Shown here: piece by piece, positions 1-10,305 of the stretch
How the letters are laid out: every line of letters begins with the position of its first letter
How positions within the stretch are numbered: the first letter of the stretch is position 1
Assembly: GCA_022539475.1 (NCBI GenBank)
Contig: VCMS01000112.1
Coordinates: 1 to 64,000 of the forward strand
Direction: 5' to 3'
Length of the DNA: 64,000 bases
From: Gracilaria domingensis
Lineage: Eukaryota > Rhodophyta > Florideophyceae > Gracilariales > Gracilariaceae
Notes under the pieces: generated by a model
Database searches by the model: none
What the model saw: only the letters and a program-made list of their open reading frames with translations
What the model was told of the DNA's origin: nothing
Translations under genes and position numbers: made by a program

Positions 1-128
1 CCCAGTTTTCTGGTGATCCTCGTCGTGGACGATGGCGTCGGGCAAGCGCTCGAGCCGCTACGAATGTCTCGCTCCGTTGGGCTTCTGGCTTGCCCCCGCG
101 TTCTGCGGTCTGTTTCCTGAACCCTCAC

Positions 129-2123
129 ATGGGTGATGGAAAGAAACGCGGAAACCGGAAACAGCCTGACAAGTCGTCTGACGCCCCAGTGGCTGGGCCC
201 TCATCTGCTCCTTTGGAGGGTCTTATACCCGCTGTCGCGGCGAAGGATGCGCTCGTAAACGAGTTGGAGACTCAAGTTCGTGTGCTTGAGGCTCAGACTG
301 CTGTCATGAGGAGTTCTCATGAAGCACTCGTTTCCGAGGTCGACACACTTCGTTTGAAGGTTGACGCAGCCCTCAACGGAGGTGTATCAGATGATCTACG
401 TATTTTACGGAAGGATGTTAATGCCCTCTTGGAGGTTCTTCAAGGATATCCCAGTTTCACCGAGGAGGTTGACACGAAGTTCATTCGGATCCTTGGCCGT
501 CTTGAGACGTTAGAGGCCACCATCCGTGAGGATGACGGCCCTGCTGCCGCCTCTGCGGGCGTGTCTCGTGGTACACGTGACCGGAAGTCCGGGAAGAGTC
601 GCTCTAAGAAGAGGAATGTCGACGAGTATGACTCGGATTCGTCACAGTCTTCTGGTATTTCAAACTGCTCGGCGGGTTCCTTATCATCGAGCTCGTCAAG
701 TGACGGTGAACGTCGCGCTCGTTCTACGCGTTCGCGGAGTTCTACGTCCACCTATGGTGTTGTTGGTACCCGGAAACGGGGGCGAAAGCACTCAGGTTTG
801 AGGGAACTGGAGCCGACGAATCCCTTGTTCAAAAGGTTGTTATCTTACCGGTATTACCGTTTGGAAGATTCAAGTCTGAACCGGACGCCCCGTGGCACGG
901 GTAAGGTGAAGGACTGCATCAAACGCATGTCCTTAACCTTTCGCAACCAGTTGTTCACTGGGGAGGATCCCATTCTGGTGCTTGACTTTCTTTCACGCTT
1001 TGTAGCGGAAGCTGACATCCTCGGCATGAGTGAGGGGCAAGCTTATGTTGCCTTACCGTATTTTCTACGGGGACTCGCTGAAGATCAGTATAACTCTGTA
1101 AGAGGTTCATCTCGCGCCTCTGAAGGAGGGGTCACCTGCTGGCCCGAAGCAGTGCAGTATTTGTTGCGCTCGTATGCGACAAATACCTCTATCGAGGAAG
1201 CAATCACCGCGTTGCGGGAGACGAAACAACGCCCGAAGGAGTCGGAAACCGAGTACTCGGTACGCCTGAATAAGGCATTCCACCGTTGTGGCAATGTTTA
1301 CTCCTCAAACGAGCGCTGTACGCTGTTTATCAACGGATTGAATCCGGCTATTCGCACTCTGGTTGCCCAGCGACGGGAAGACCGGAAGAAGACTACCTAT
1401 CTGGAGTTAGTGCAGTACGCGAAGGCGGAGGGAGACGCCTTGCGCGCACGCACCGGATACCGGGTTTCAACCAAGGCGTTGCACCTCGAAGGAGGGTCGT
1501 CATCGGCTTCACTGCTACCGCAGGACTTTTCTGGCCACGATGTGGATAACTTACATCTCGCACAGGTGGACCTGGATTCTATTCCGACTACGGAGTTGCC
1601 TTCTACTTCAGAAGCCTCGTCGAAGACGGAAGATGCGCTGCTTTACGCAGACCGTCCACGCGTTCGCGGTCCTCAAGTACCCTATTCAGGGAGTCGTTAC
1701 CAGCGACCTGGTTGGGTAGACCCGCGAACGGTGAAGTTCCAAGACCCACGGAGTTCCGGAAGACCACCCCTGATCTGTTTCACGTGTTACAACCACGGTC
1801 ATGCAGCTCCGAACTGCAACCTCTCGATGAGGGAAATGCCCACGGTTGTGGCGAATTTTGAAGCGCTGACCCCCGCCGAACAGGCGTCAGTGCCGGTAAC
1901 CGCATATCTGCGTGCGAAGGCTGAGTACCCCCGTAGGGTGTCTGCTGCAGAATTGGCTGCGTTACTGCACTCTGGTTCGACCCAGGTCAATGTTTCACCG
2001 GCTCAAGCCGTGGCGGCAACCGCTGTTGCGGGTAGTTCTGTCGCTGTTCCACAGGAATCTGTGAAGATGCCTGCTGCACAGGACGCCGTTCCCGTTAGAA
2101 CGGATGGAACTCAGTTAAACTGA
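129..2123 (+). CDS. Gag polyprotein of the LTR element
   Basis: This is the structural protein that would form the particle of the Ty3/gypsy element. An open frame of about 664 codons begins at an ATG followed by a basic stretch; an upstream in-frame non-ATG extension exists but is less likely. Visible in order are a coiled-coil-prone N-terminal segment, a Ser/Arg/Lys-rich low-complexity region around 580-790, a capsid-like helical region around 880-1480, and one CCHC zinc knuckle (C-x2-C-x4-H-x4-C) at about 1777-1818. The C-terminal tail is Ala/Val rich. A single knuckle followed by pol is usual for the family. Confidence is high for gag identity and moderate for the exact start. Confidence 0.88.
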   Translation: MGDGKKRGNRKQPDKSSDAPVAGPSSAPLEGLIPAVAAKDALVNELETQVRVLEAQTAVMRSSHEALVSEVDTLRLKVDAALNGGVSDDLRILRKDVNALLEVLQGYPSFTEEVDTKFIRILGRLETLEATIREDDGPAAASAGVSRGTRDRKSGKSRSKKRNVDEYDSDSSQSSGISNCSAGSLSSSSSSDGERRARSTRSRSSTSTYGVVGTRKRGRKHSGLRELEPTNPLFKRLLSYRYYRLEDSSLNRTPRGTGKVKDCIKRMSLTFRNQLFTGEDPILVLDFLSRFVAEADILGMSEGQAYVALPYFLRGLAEDQYNSVRGSSRASEGGVTCWPEAVQYLLRSYATNTSIEEAITALRETKQRPKESETEYSVRLNKAFHRCGNVYSSNERCTLFINGLNPAIRTLVAQRREDRKKTTYLELVQYAKAEGDALRARTGYRVSTKALHLEGGSSSASLLPQDFSGHDVDNLHLAQVDLDSIPTTELPSTSEASSKTEDALLYADRPRVRGPQVPYSGSRYQRPGWVDPRTVKFQDPRSSGRPPLICFTCYNHGHAAPNCNLSMREMPTVVANFEALTPAEQASVPVTAYLRAKAEYPRRVSAAELAALLHSGSTQVNVSPAQAVAATAVAGSSVAVPQESVKMPAAQDAVPVRTDGTQLN

Positions 2124-2233
2124 GTACGGGAGTCTCCAATGGAGAGGCGCCCGAGTCGAGGTCTACGGCGCCCGAGGCGTCACCGCCTCGCTCCCAGGTC
2201 AAAATCCTTTCGAGGAAACAGACCGTCTTAGAC

Positions 2234-5200
2234 GTGGACTCTACCACCATCGGTGTGTTACGTCGCCCGTGGATACGGTTCAGGAACAACCGGATCCCGG
2301 ATCGAGTCATGGTGCTGGCCAAGCGAAACTACAAGATATTTGCTGACCTTGGCCTATCCACCCAGTATATGGTGCGTCATCTCTCTGTCTTGGATACAGG
2401 TGCTGGCCCCAACTTCATTGTTGAGTCGTTACTACCGCCGGAAGTCCGTTGTCGAATCCGCTCTGGACCCGTCATGGACGTGGCAGATGCTAACAATAAC
2501 CCGTTACAAACGGCTGGAATGGTTTCACTGATTGTCAGGATTGGTAACTGCATCGAGCAGGTAGAATTCATCGTCTGCAAGACGCTCGCTGCCCCTGTCA
2601 TTCTAGGGTGTGACTTCTGCGACAGATATGTCGAAGCCATACGACCGCGTGCGCGTGAAGTGGAAATGGAAGATGGTTCGGTTGTACCGATTGTTCGTCG
2701 CTCATTACGCCGAGCGTCAGCTAAGCTGGTACCACTACCCGCTCCTCTACAGGATTCCTCACCTCCGAAGGAGTCGCCGAAGCTCCGCGTAGCGCGTGCA
2801 ATTTCTATTCCGCCAGAATCCCAGGTTTGGGTTGATGTTACTGCCGCACCGCGTGGTTTGCGGGTTGTTCAACCATTGAACTCGTTATACGAGAAGTATC
2901 AGGTCGCGTTGGCGAACGGAGTTGTTCAAATCAACAGCGAACACCCCTTTCGGGTTATGTTGGCCAACTTTGGCAAGAAGCCCCAGTATCTGGTGAAGAA
3001 CCAAGTAATTGGTACTGTCTTACCGCACCCTACGGCGCTTATCCCTACAAAGGTGACTGCCGCCGAGATGCTCGGGCTTGCTGAAGAACGCACTGGTTTG
3101 CTTCACCCTAAGGAGGGGGAGGGAGAATCGTCGCGCTCGTCTGCGTCGGACCCGTCCAGACGGTGAACCCGTCCCAGACGGTTGAACACACGAATGACTC
3201 GGAAGCTAGGACCGTTCCTACGAGTTATGACAAGATTGACCCTATCAAGGAGTTAGAAGAATTGAATCTCGGTCATGTACCGGTTTCACACCGTGAGAAG
3301 TTGCGCAACATGTTGCGAGAGTTTACACCAATGTGGGATGGTTCCCTCGGAGAGGTTTCAACTACGGAACACCGGATTGACCTCCTGCCGGAGACCAAGC
3401 CGATTGCTCAGCACCCTTACAGGGCAGGCCCGAAAGCACGGGAAGAGGAAGAGTTTCAGATCAACAAAATGCTCCGCGCTGGCGTGATAGAACCGCTCAG
3501 TCGCCGTGGGCATCTCCAGTTGTACTGGCTCCGAAACCCGACGGGTCCTGGCGCTTTTGTATCGACTATCGTCGCTTGAACGATGTCACCGTCAAAGACG
3601 TGTACCCCATACCTCGTATGGACGAGTATATCGACTCGCTTGGCGATGCTACTGTTTTCTCCACTTTGGATGCAAACTGGGGTTACTGGCAAGTACCAGT
3701 TAGACCGGAAGACCGTGACAAGACCGCGTTTACCTGTCATTCAGGACTATACCGCTTTAAGCGTATGCCGTTCGGGTTAACGAACGCCCCGCTACGTTTC
3801 AGCGTGCTCTGGACATTTTGTTAGCTCGCTTCAAATGGCGGAGTTGCTTGGTATACCTCGATGACATCATCGTGTTTTCCAACAGTTTGGACGATCACCT
3901 CGAACATGTTCGGGAGATAATGACCGCTTTGCGGGATGCTGGAATTACTCTCAAATTGAGGAAGTGTGAGTTTTTCACTCACTCAGTGAAGTATCTGGGC
4001 CATGTCATACGTCCAGGACGGTTACTGATCGAGGAAGCTCGCGTGAAGTCCCTCAAAGAGGCGAAGGACCCCACTACACAGACAGAGCTACGCTCCTTTC
4101 TAGGGCTATGCAACGTTTATAGACGGTTCATTTCTCGCTTCGCGAAGATCGCGGGACCGCTCAACGAACTCCTGAAGAAGGGACAACCGCCCAAATTGGG
4201 ACCACTTACCCCCACGCAAGTGGAGGCCTTCAACTCTCTTAAAGAGGCTGTTACCACGGCACCCGTGTTAGCGTTACCAAAGAACGGGTTGCCGTACACC
4301 GTGGATACGGATTCGAGCGATTACCAAATTGGCTGCGCTCTCTTTCAGACTACACCCGAAGGGGAACGCAAACCAATTGGCTATTGGTCTCGTACACTCA
4401 ACGTGCACGAGCGCAATTACTCGGTATCCGAGAAGGAGTGTCTCGCCATGGTATGGGCTTTGCAGACTCTACGACCATATCTTATGGGTGTGCACTTTAC
4501 CGTCAATACGGATCATTCCGCCTTGCGTTGGTTAATGTCAGTCACGGAGCCTTCCGGACGCTTAATGCGTTGGCGTCTTCGGCTTGCCGAGTTTGACTAC
4601 GAGGTCACCTATAAGAAGGGTTGTTTAAACGCGCAAGCGGATGCTCTTTCACGTCTAGGAACTGAAGGTGAAGCTTTACCCCTCGATGACGAGGATGAAG
4701 ATATCCCCTGTTTCCTCATGGAGGAGGGTGATGAAGACTACGACATCGTGTCGGACGACATCTGTGATGATTTGCTCGTCGCAGACGGTGAAGACCCGGA
4801 ATCCGGTACATTCGTCCCCATTACTCCAGAAGAGCTGGTGCGGGAACAGCAATCTGACCCGTTCTGTACGAGGATACGCTCCCAAATTAATGGTGGTGCT
4901 AACATCCCGTTCGGGGTCAACACACAAGGTTACCTCGTCAGAGTGGTTCGTTCTACCCCACAGATTGTGGTTCCTCACTCCTTACAAACAAGGGTATTGC
5001 ATCTCTCGCATCACTCGCGGATGGCTTCCCATCCGGGTGCTAAGCGGTTATACACGACACTGCGTCGGGATTTCTACTGGCCCGCGTTAGCGTTGGACTG
5101 CTACACCACCGTGAAGGCGTGTACACATTGTGCTCGAGAGCGAGTTAAACAGCGTCGCCATGCGAAGAAACTAACACTTTTCTCCGCAAGGGCGCCGTTG

Positions 5201-7669
5201 GAGTTTATTGCCATCGATATACTCGGCGAGTTCTTGCGTACTTCCCGAGGAAATCGGTTCTTACTCGTTATTACGGATAGATTCAGTAAGCTAGTCCGGA
5301 CAGTTCCGTTGAAGTCGATTACAGCACGCAGTGTTGCAGAGGCATTCGTTCGCCATTGGGTTATGGTCTACGGTCCCCCGGTCAATCTCCTCTCAGATAA
5401 TGGTCCGCAGTTTACTGCACGTTTCTTCCAGGATGTCTGTCGGATACTCGACGTGAAGAATCTCTTCACGACGACGTATCATCCCCAATGCAATGGGCAA
5501 GTCGAACGGTTTAACCGGACAATGCTCTCCGCGTTGCGGGCTTATACAGTTGAACACCCGAAAACTTGGGATCTCTACACGGATACCGTGACGTATGCGT
5601 ATAATACGCAAGTTCACAGAGTAACTGGTTTATCGCCCTTTGAGCTCGTGCTCTCACGGACACCACCGCCAGTTGCGGTTGAACCATCAGCAAAGCTGGA
5701 TACGTCACCGTCAATACGGGATCACTACTTGCAATGGAAGCAGTGGTTATCCGCAATGGTACCTGTCGCCAGGTCGTCAATGGCGAAAGCACAACACGCT
5801 TACAAGCGGAACTTTGATGCCCGGGTACGGAGACCACTACCGCCACTGAAAGTGGGAAACCTCGCCTTTGTCAGGAAGGAGTACTACAACCCTGAAAAGG
5901 AGCGGCGCCACAAGCTTTCACCCATCGCTGATGGTCCGTACCGCGTTGTCAGCGTGAACAAGGACACAGCCGTACTGGAAGTTGGTGACGCTCATGAGCG
6001 TTTCTCCCGCGATCGCGTGGTAAGAGGTCCAACCGTTCACACGGAAGTACTTTCGGACACACAGCAGGAAGCTGGACAGACAGAGAACCGAGGAACCTCG
6101 TCGCAGAACACTACACCCACTGTGGGGCTCCGTCACCCAACACGGGGTCTCGCAGATGTACCGATTATATCGTCGCAAGCCGAGGTATCGGAACATACAC
6201 CGCTGGTGAAATCGCGTTTCACAGCGTCTGTTACACCGTCAACTGACGTGATGACTGCTCCCCGTAACGCTCCACCTAAGGAGGGGGAGGGGAATTCACG
6301 CGTTGTCGCGGAGAGTGAGTCACCGGTGTCGCTACCGTCGCAGCACCGTGATTCACGGGAAAGTAATGAAGCAGAGGCAGAGTCGCCTCAGGACACCGTC
6401 GAAGACGTAGTTGCTACGGACACCACTGTCAGTGGGAAGGATCACCCGCTGTCGCGTGTTGAAGTCGCGAAGGACGCGCCGCAGTCGGCCGCTGTCGCGC
6501 AGAACTCTGCGGAGGATACACAACCTTCCACGAAGGATCGCGACCTTCAGGAAGGACACCGCACGCAACGAACGGACTCAAGGTTGTCCCAGGATACTGG
6601 TATTGCTCACCCATCTGGGGAATTGTCACAGGAACACGCGCCCATCGTCGCACGGACGCAGGACGCGGAGCATGCTCTCGTTCGCGAAGTTTCCACGGCA
6701 AGGCCGGAAGTTGATCAAGAACACCCGACTTCTCGGCAGAGCAAGGCTACAGCGAAGCTGGATACTGTATCACGGAGTATTTCGGACGCGCAGTCGCCGC
6801 ATTCCGCCGCTGACGACCGCCGCAAACCGCCTTCGCAGGCGCGCTGTAGGGTAGTCACGGCAGATCCCGGTATCGTTGACACTGCAGAGCAGGAAGAAGA
6901 GAAGACGCTCGCTGAAGCGAAGATCAAGCACCCCGGTTCGGGTAATGGTAGTGTACCGTTGCACCCAGCTTTGGGGAAGTCGCAAGTCGCACGTCATGAC
7001 GTTTCACCAAGTCATGACGGCGCACCGCTCGTTGGAGATACAGATTACAGCCCTGATTTAGGGAAAACGCACACTGCATCTGCAGGAGCGCTTGCGCACC
7101 ACAAATCTTGGGGTGCGCAGCGCGCGCCACACAATGGGCCAATCACAGCTCGTGGCAGTGCCACCACCGCGAAACGTCGCGTGTCTTCACGTGAACCGGC
7201 ACGTGCCGTGGTGAACAATCCGCCTCCGCGTTCGCCTTCACCGTCAGGACGGGAACTACCGCATGAACTAGCCGTTCGCGGACCCGCCGAAGCGGCGAAG
7301 CTGCTTGAGAAGACCCGGATTCCGGAAGCGACCACTCAGCGGAGGACACACTTACCGCCGAAGGCGTCAGGAGAAACTCACAGCACCGCTGGTGACTATG
7401 TAACGGCACCGCCGCGGCACGCTGACGACCCTTCGCAGGAAGAGCTCGAGCGGGGAGTTTACTCGAAAGAGTTCGTTGTCGACCACATAGTGGGGCACAG
7501 TTGGAACCCGAAGGGGTATGTTCAGTACCAGGTACGCTGGTATGGCTATCCGCCGTCGCGGGACTCGGACGAACCCGTGGAGCACCTACCCCGATCGAAG
7601 ATCGTGCAGTACCACCGTCGTACTAACACGGCGTTGCCGGCTAATCTACATCAAACGATGGTCGGTTAA
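2234..7669 (+). mobile_element. Pol region of the LTR element: protease, RT, RNase H, integrase, chromodomain
   Basis: The aspartic protease DTGA motif lies near 2390. Reverse transcriptase occupies roughly 3230-4100, with the YLDD catalytic box near 3852. RNase H follows (about 4290-4660), with its DSS and TDH motifs. Integrase (about 4980-5990) shows an HHCC zinc region, a D-D-E core including SDNGPQF and QVERFNR, and a GPY/F module near 5930. A chromodomain with aromatic cage-like residues (YQVRWYGY) closes the frame at about 7450-7640. Between integrase and chromodomain is an unusually long low-complexity linker of about 480 codons rich in Ser, Thr, Ala and Glu. The region is a fossil with about three breaks. 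The protein would reverse transcribe and integrate the element; the chromodomain is known to steer integration toward marked chromatin. Confidence 0.92.
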
Positions 7670-7843
7670 CACACGTCGCTGGAGACGGAAGCTTATCGCG
7701 TACCGCGCACGAAAGGTTCTACGAACCACAACACTCAATCGAGGAACGCTGCGACAACCTCCAGAGGAGTACTGTACCGCTACTCGCGTGGTGAGGAGAC
7801 ACTCTATTGAGAGGACAGTTGAAGTTCGAATAGGAACGCCCTC

Positions 7844-8040
7844 AGGAAGAGGAGAAGTTAAGAAGCACTCGCAAGAGGAAGAAGACTCTATGAAGAGGAA
7901 AAGGAAGCTCAGAAGAGAAGAAGCACTCGTAAGAGGAAGATGAACTCGTAAGAGGAAGAAGCACTCGTAAGAGGGAGAAGCACTCGTAAGAGGAAGATCA
8001 CCCCGGGAGGGAGAAGTTAAGAAGTATACACCTTGGAAGA
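7844..8040 (+). repeat. Purine-rich tandem repeats after pol
   Basis: A unit of about 19-20 bp built on GAAGCACTCGTAAGAGGAA recurs four or more times with drift, embedded in an almost pure AG strand. It lies in the gap between the end of pol and the 3' end of the antisense ORF. No coding role is evident. Confidence 0.8.
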
Positions 8041-8096
8041 AGGGAAGAAGTCTTGAGATCAAGAGAAGTTCACAGTTTACTGGTCAATGTTACTAT

Positions 8097-8124
8097 GTTG
8101 TGGCTCGCTAGTCGAGCACACAAC
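8097..8124. repeat. Hairpin between the convergent pol and antisense ORFs
   Basis: The two arms GTTGTGGCTCG and CGAGC-A-CACAAC pair over 11 bp with one bulge around a 5-nt loop (CTAGT). It sits between the pol stop and the stop of the antisense ORF. A terminator or processing role is only a guess. Confidence 0.6.
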
Positions 8125-8180
8125 GGCCAAGTTATTGGGTATCAGCTAGGAAGGACTCCCTAGAGAAAAAGCTGCACGAG

Positions 8181-10226
8181 TTACTCGGATTCCTGCTGGT
8201 CTCCAGCGTTCGCAAGCTGCGCAATTAGCGCGTCGCGCATCTGCGAGACGTCGCCAGATGTCGAGTCGGAGATACCAGCCTCGCTGAGGAATTGAGCTAT
8301 CACGGCAGCCCGTGCTTCGTCGGTAAGTCCCGCGTTCGCGGCTTCGTTCGGCGTAGCCGACGCCGCCATCGCAGGCGAAGCAACATTCTCCGCTGGAGTC
8401 GGAACCGCCACAGGCGTAGGAACAGGAGCCACTACGGGCCCAGGAGCCGCTAGAGGCGCAGAGGGAACATTCACCGGAGTCGGGAAGATCGCGTTGACAC
8501 CCGCTTGGGGACCTGGCACTGCTGAAGCAGGTACTGCCCCCTCCACCGGAGCTGCTGCGAAGTTGTCATCGCCATAGTCGTCACCGTCATCGGGAGCGTC
8601 ATCAACCATGATGTTTTGATCCCCGACAGGGTGAAAGAACTCATCAGTCATGATGAAACCCGTTGGATGCCCCGGAGGGATGACTCGCTCGGCATTCCGA
8701 AGAAGTTCCGCCTCGGCGTTGGTAATCGGCACCCGTGTCCAGGGGTCGTAGTAGATGTAATCACCCGACAGTGGGGACCTGCGACCCGGAGACCGGTCAA
8801 TGGCAAGATCGCCTTCGTCGCGCGCGCTCTGCGAACGAGGAACCTGGTTCCAGTCGACTCCATCAATCACTCGCAAGAGGCATACCACTTCCGAGAAGTT
8901 TCCATTACCGCCAAGCGGGATAGTGAGATCCAAGGCTCGGATGAGTTGCCGCAAGCGCGGGGGAATGAACCACAGTCGATACTGGTCATATACCTCGTTG
9001 AGGAGATACACCGCTGTTCGCGCCGCCCACTCCGTGAGGACAACGCTCCACCATCCCGTAAACGGGTTTGTCACGAGCCTACTACCCACATACGTGAGAC
9101 AGGGGGGGAGTTCCACGTAACAGCCACGGCAGACCTCCACGGACGCCCACACAAAGGGGAGAGGAACATATCTCCCACGCATGTGGCGCGGACGAATCCG
9201 GTTTGACTCCGTGTTTTGATACGGGATAAGGTAACCCCATCGGAAGCGGGCACGTCGTTCGGGACGGATCATTGTTTGAAGGTAGTTGGACCGCGGTACG
9301 CGTGGGAGATATCGAAATTCTGCACGCAGAAGCGGACGGGTCCAGCACAGGAGATCCTGGTGAACGGGGACGTTCTGGTAACGCTCCACCACACCGGCGA
9401 GCCGGGCAAGATTCTCTCCATATTGGATTTCGCCGAGTGTTCGGAAGAAGGCCACGTCGAAACGGAAGTTCGCCGGAATCGGGCGCTCAGAGTAGGTGCG
9501 ATACATTCGCATGTGCGCTACGCGGACCATAGCCGCTCGTGCGGAGTTGTGCGACTGACCACAATTGTGGACGAGGGCGTTGGTAGGCACGGTAATCCGG
9601 TAATGCCAGTCGAACGTCACCGTCATCCAGACGTGAACGCCTCCTGGGAGGTGGCCGCTGCCATCAGCATACGCCTCGACGAGGGAACGGTTAGTCACGC
9701 CTTGCGGATGGAACCAGGGAGCCCGTAAGAACGGTGTTGGATTTGTGCGCGGGTCGACGTTGTCGAGTTCGTCGTACGACGCCCAGGCGCCCGCATGCGG
9801 GTTGACAACCTGTTGAACCGGAACGGCAGGAGCAATCCAGTTCCACTGCGGTACAGTCGCCGGAGGCGGAAGTTGACCACCCGTCTGGGGAAGAGGAGCC
9901 GTGTGAAATCCCGGATTGACCGGTTGAGGGAGCGGAACGCCAGCGGAAGCCGGCTGTGAAGGAGGCACTCCAGAGGAGGAAGGGTGTGAAACACCAGCAA
10001 ACCCACCAAAGTATTGGTTTTGGGACCCGCCAGGCGGTTGATCGTCACCCTGATTGGGGTTAGGCATCGCGGAAGCGGCGCGAGGAAGAGAAGAAAACGC
10101 TGGAAGCGAGAGAGGAGGAAGCGAACGCCGAGGTATCGGAGGAGACACTACCGCAGTACGCGTGGAGAGGGGTGGACCGGAGTCGCCGTTAGAAGAGACC
10201 GGGGAGACTGGATTGGAGACCGTCAT
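8181..10226 (-). CDS. Large antisense ORF inside the LTR element, function unknown
   Basis: An uninterrupted 681-codon frame with an ATG start runs opposite to gag-pol, between pol and the 3' LTR. The N-terminal 150 residues are Pro/Ser/Gly rich. Residues about 150-480 look globular, rich in Trp, Tyr, Arg and Pro (for example WMTVTFDWHYRITV and NPFTGWWSVVLTEWAARTAVY), with no transmembrane segment or zinc motif I recognise. An acidic Asp-rich patch precedes an Ala/Pro/Val-rich tail. Extra antisense ORFs at this position are known in plant Tat-lineage gypsy elements (Grande, Retand), but I see no similarity that assigns a function. It could be a captured host gene or an accessory gene of the element. 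The open frame is not a simple mirror of a coding sense strand, as the sense strand here has no long gene. Confidence 0.72.
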   Translation of the reverse strand: MTVSNPVSPVSSNGDSGPPLSTRTAVVSPPIPRRSLPPLSLPAFSSLPRAASAMPNPNQGDDQPPGGSQNQYFGGFAGVSHPSSSGVPPSQPASAGVPLPQPVNPGFHTAPLPQTGGQLPPPATVPQWNWIAPAVPVQQVVNPHAGAWASYDELDNVDPRTNPTPFLRAPWFHPQGVTNRSLVEAYADGSGHLPGGVHVWMTVTFDWHYRITVPTNALVHNCGQSHNSARAAMVRVAHMRMYRTYSERPIPANFRFDVAFFRTLGEIQYGENLARLAGVVERYQNVPVHQDLLCWTRPLLRAEFRYLPRVPRSNYLQTMIRPERRARFRWGYLIPYQNTESNRIRPRHMRGRYVPLPFVWASVEVCRGCYVELPPCLTYVGSRLVTNPFTGWWSVVLTEWAARTAVYLLNEVYDQYRLWFIPPRLRQLIRALDLTIPLGGNGNFSEVVCLLRVIDGVDWNQVPRSQSARDEGDLAIDRSPGRRSPLSGDYIYYDPWTRVPITNAEAELLRNAERVIPPGHPTGFIMTDEFFHPVGDQNIMVDDAPDDGDDYGDDNFAAAPVEGAVPASAVPGPQAGVNAIFPTPVNVPSAPLAAPGPVVAPVPTPVAVPTPAENVASPAMAASATPNEAANAGLTDEARAAVIAQFLSEAGISDSTSGDVSQMRDALIAQLANAGDQQESE

Positions 10227-10286
10227 GCCGACGTGCTTAAATACACTCCAGAGGAGGAAAGCGAAACCGCTCGCGTGGTCGTCTCG

Positions 10287-10305
10287 CACCCTAAGGAGGG
10301 GGAAA
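10287..10305 (+). other. Polypurine tract before the 3' LTR
   Basis: The run CACCCTAAGGAGGGGGAAA directly precedes TGTAG, the expected arrangement for plus-strand priming next to a 3' LTR. Nearly identical tracts occur at 3105-3126 and 6271-6292 inside the element. Confidence 0.8.
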
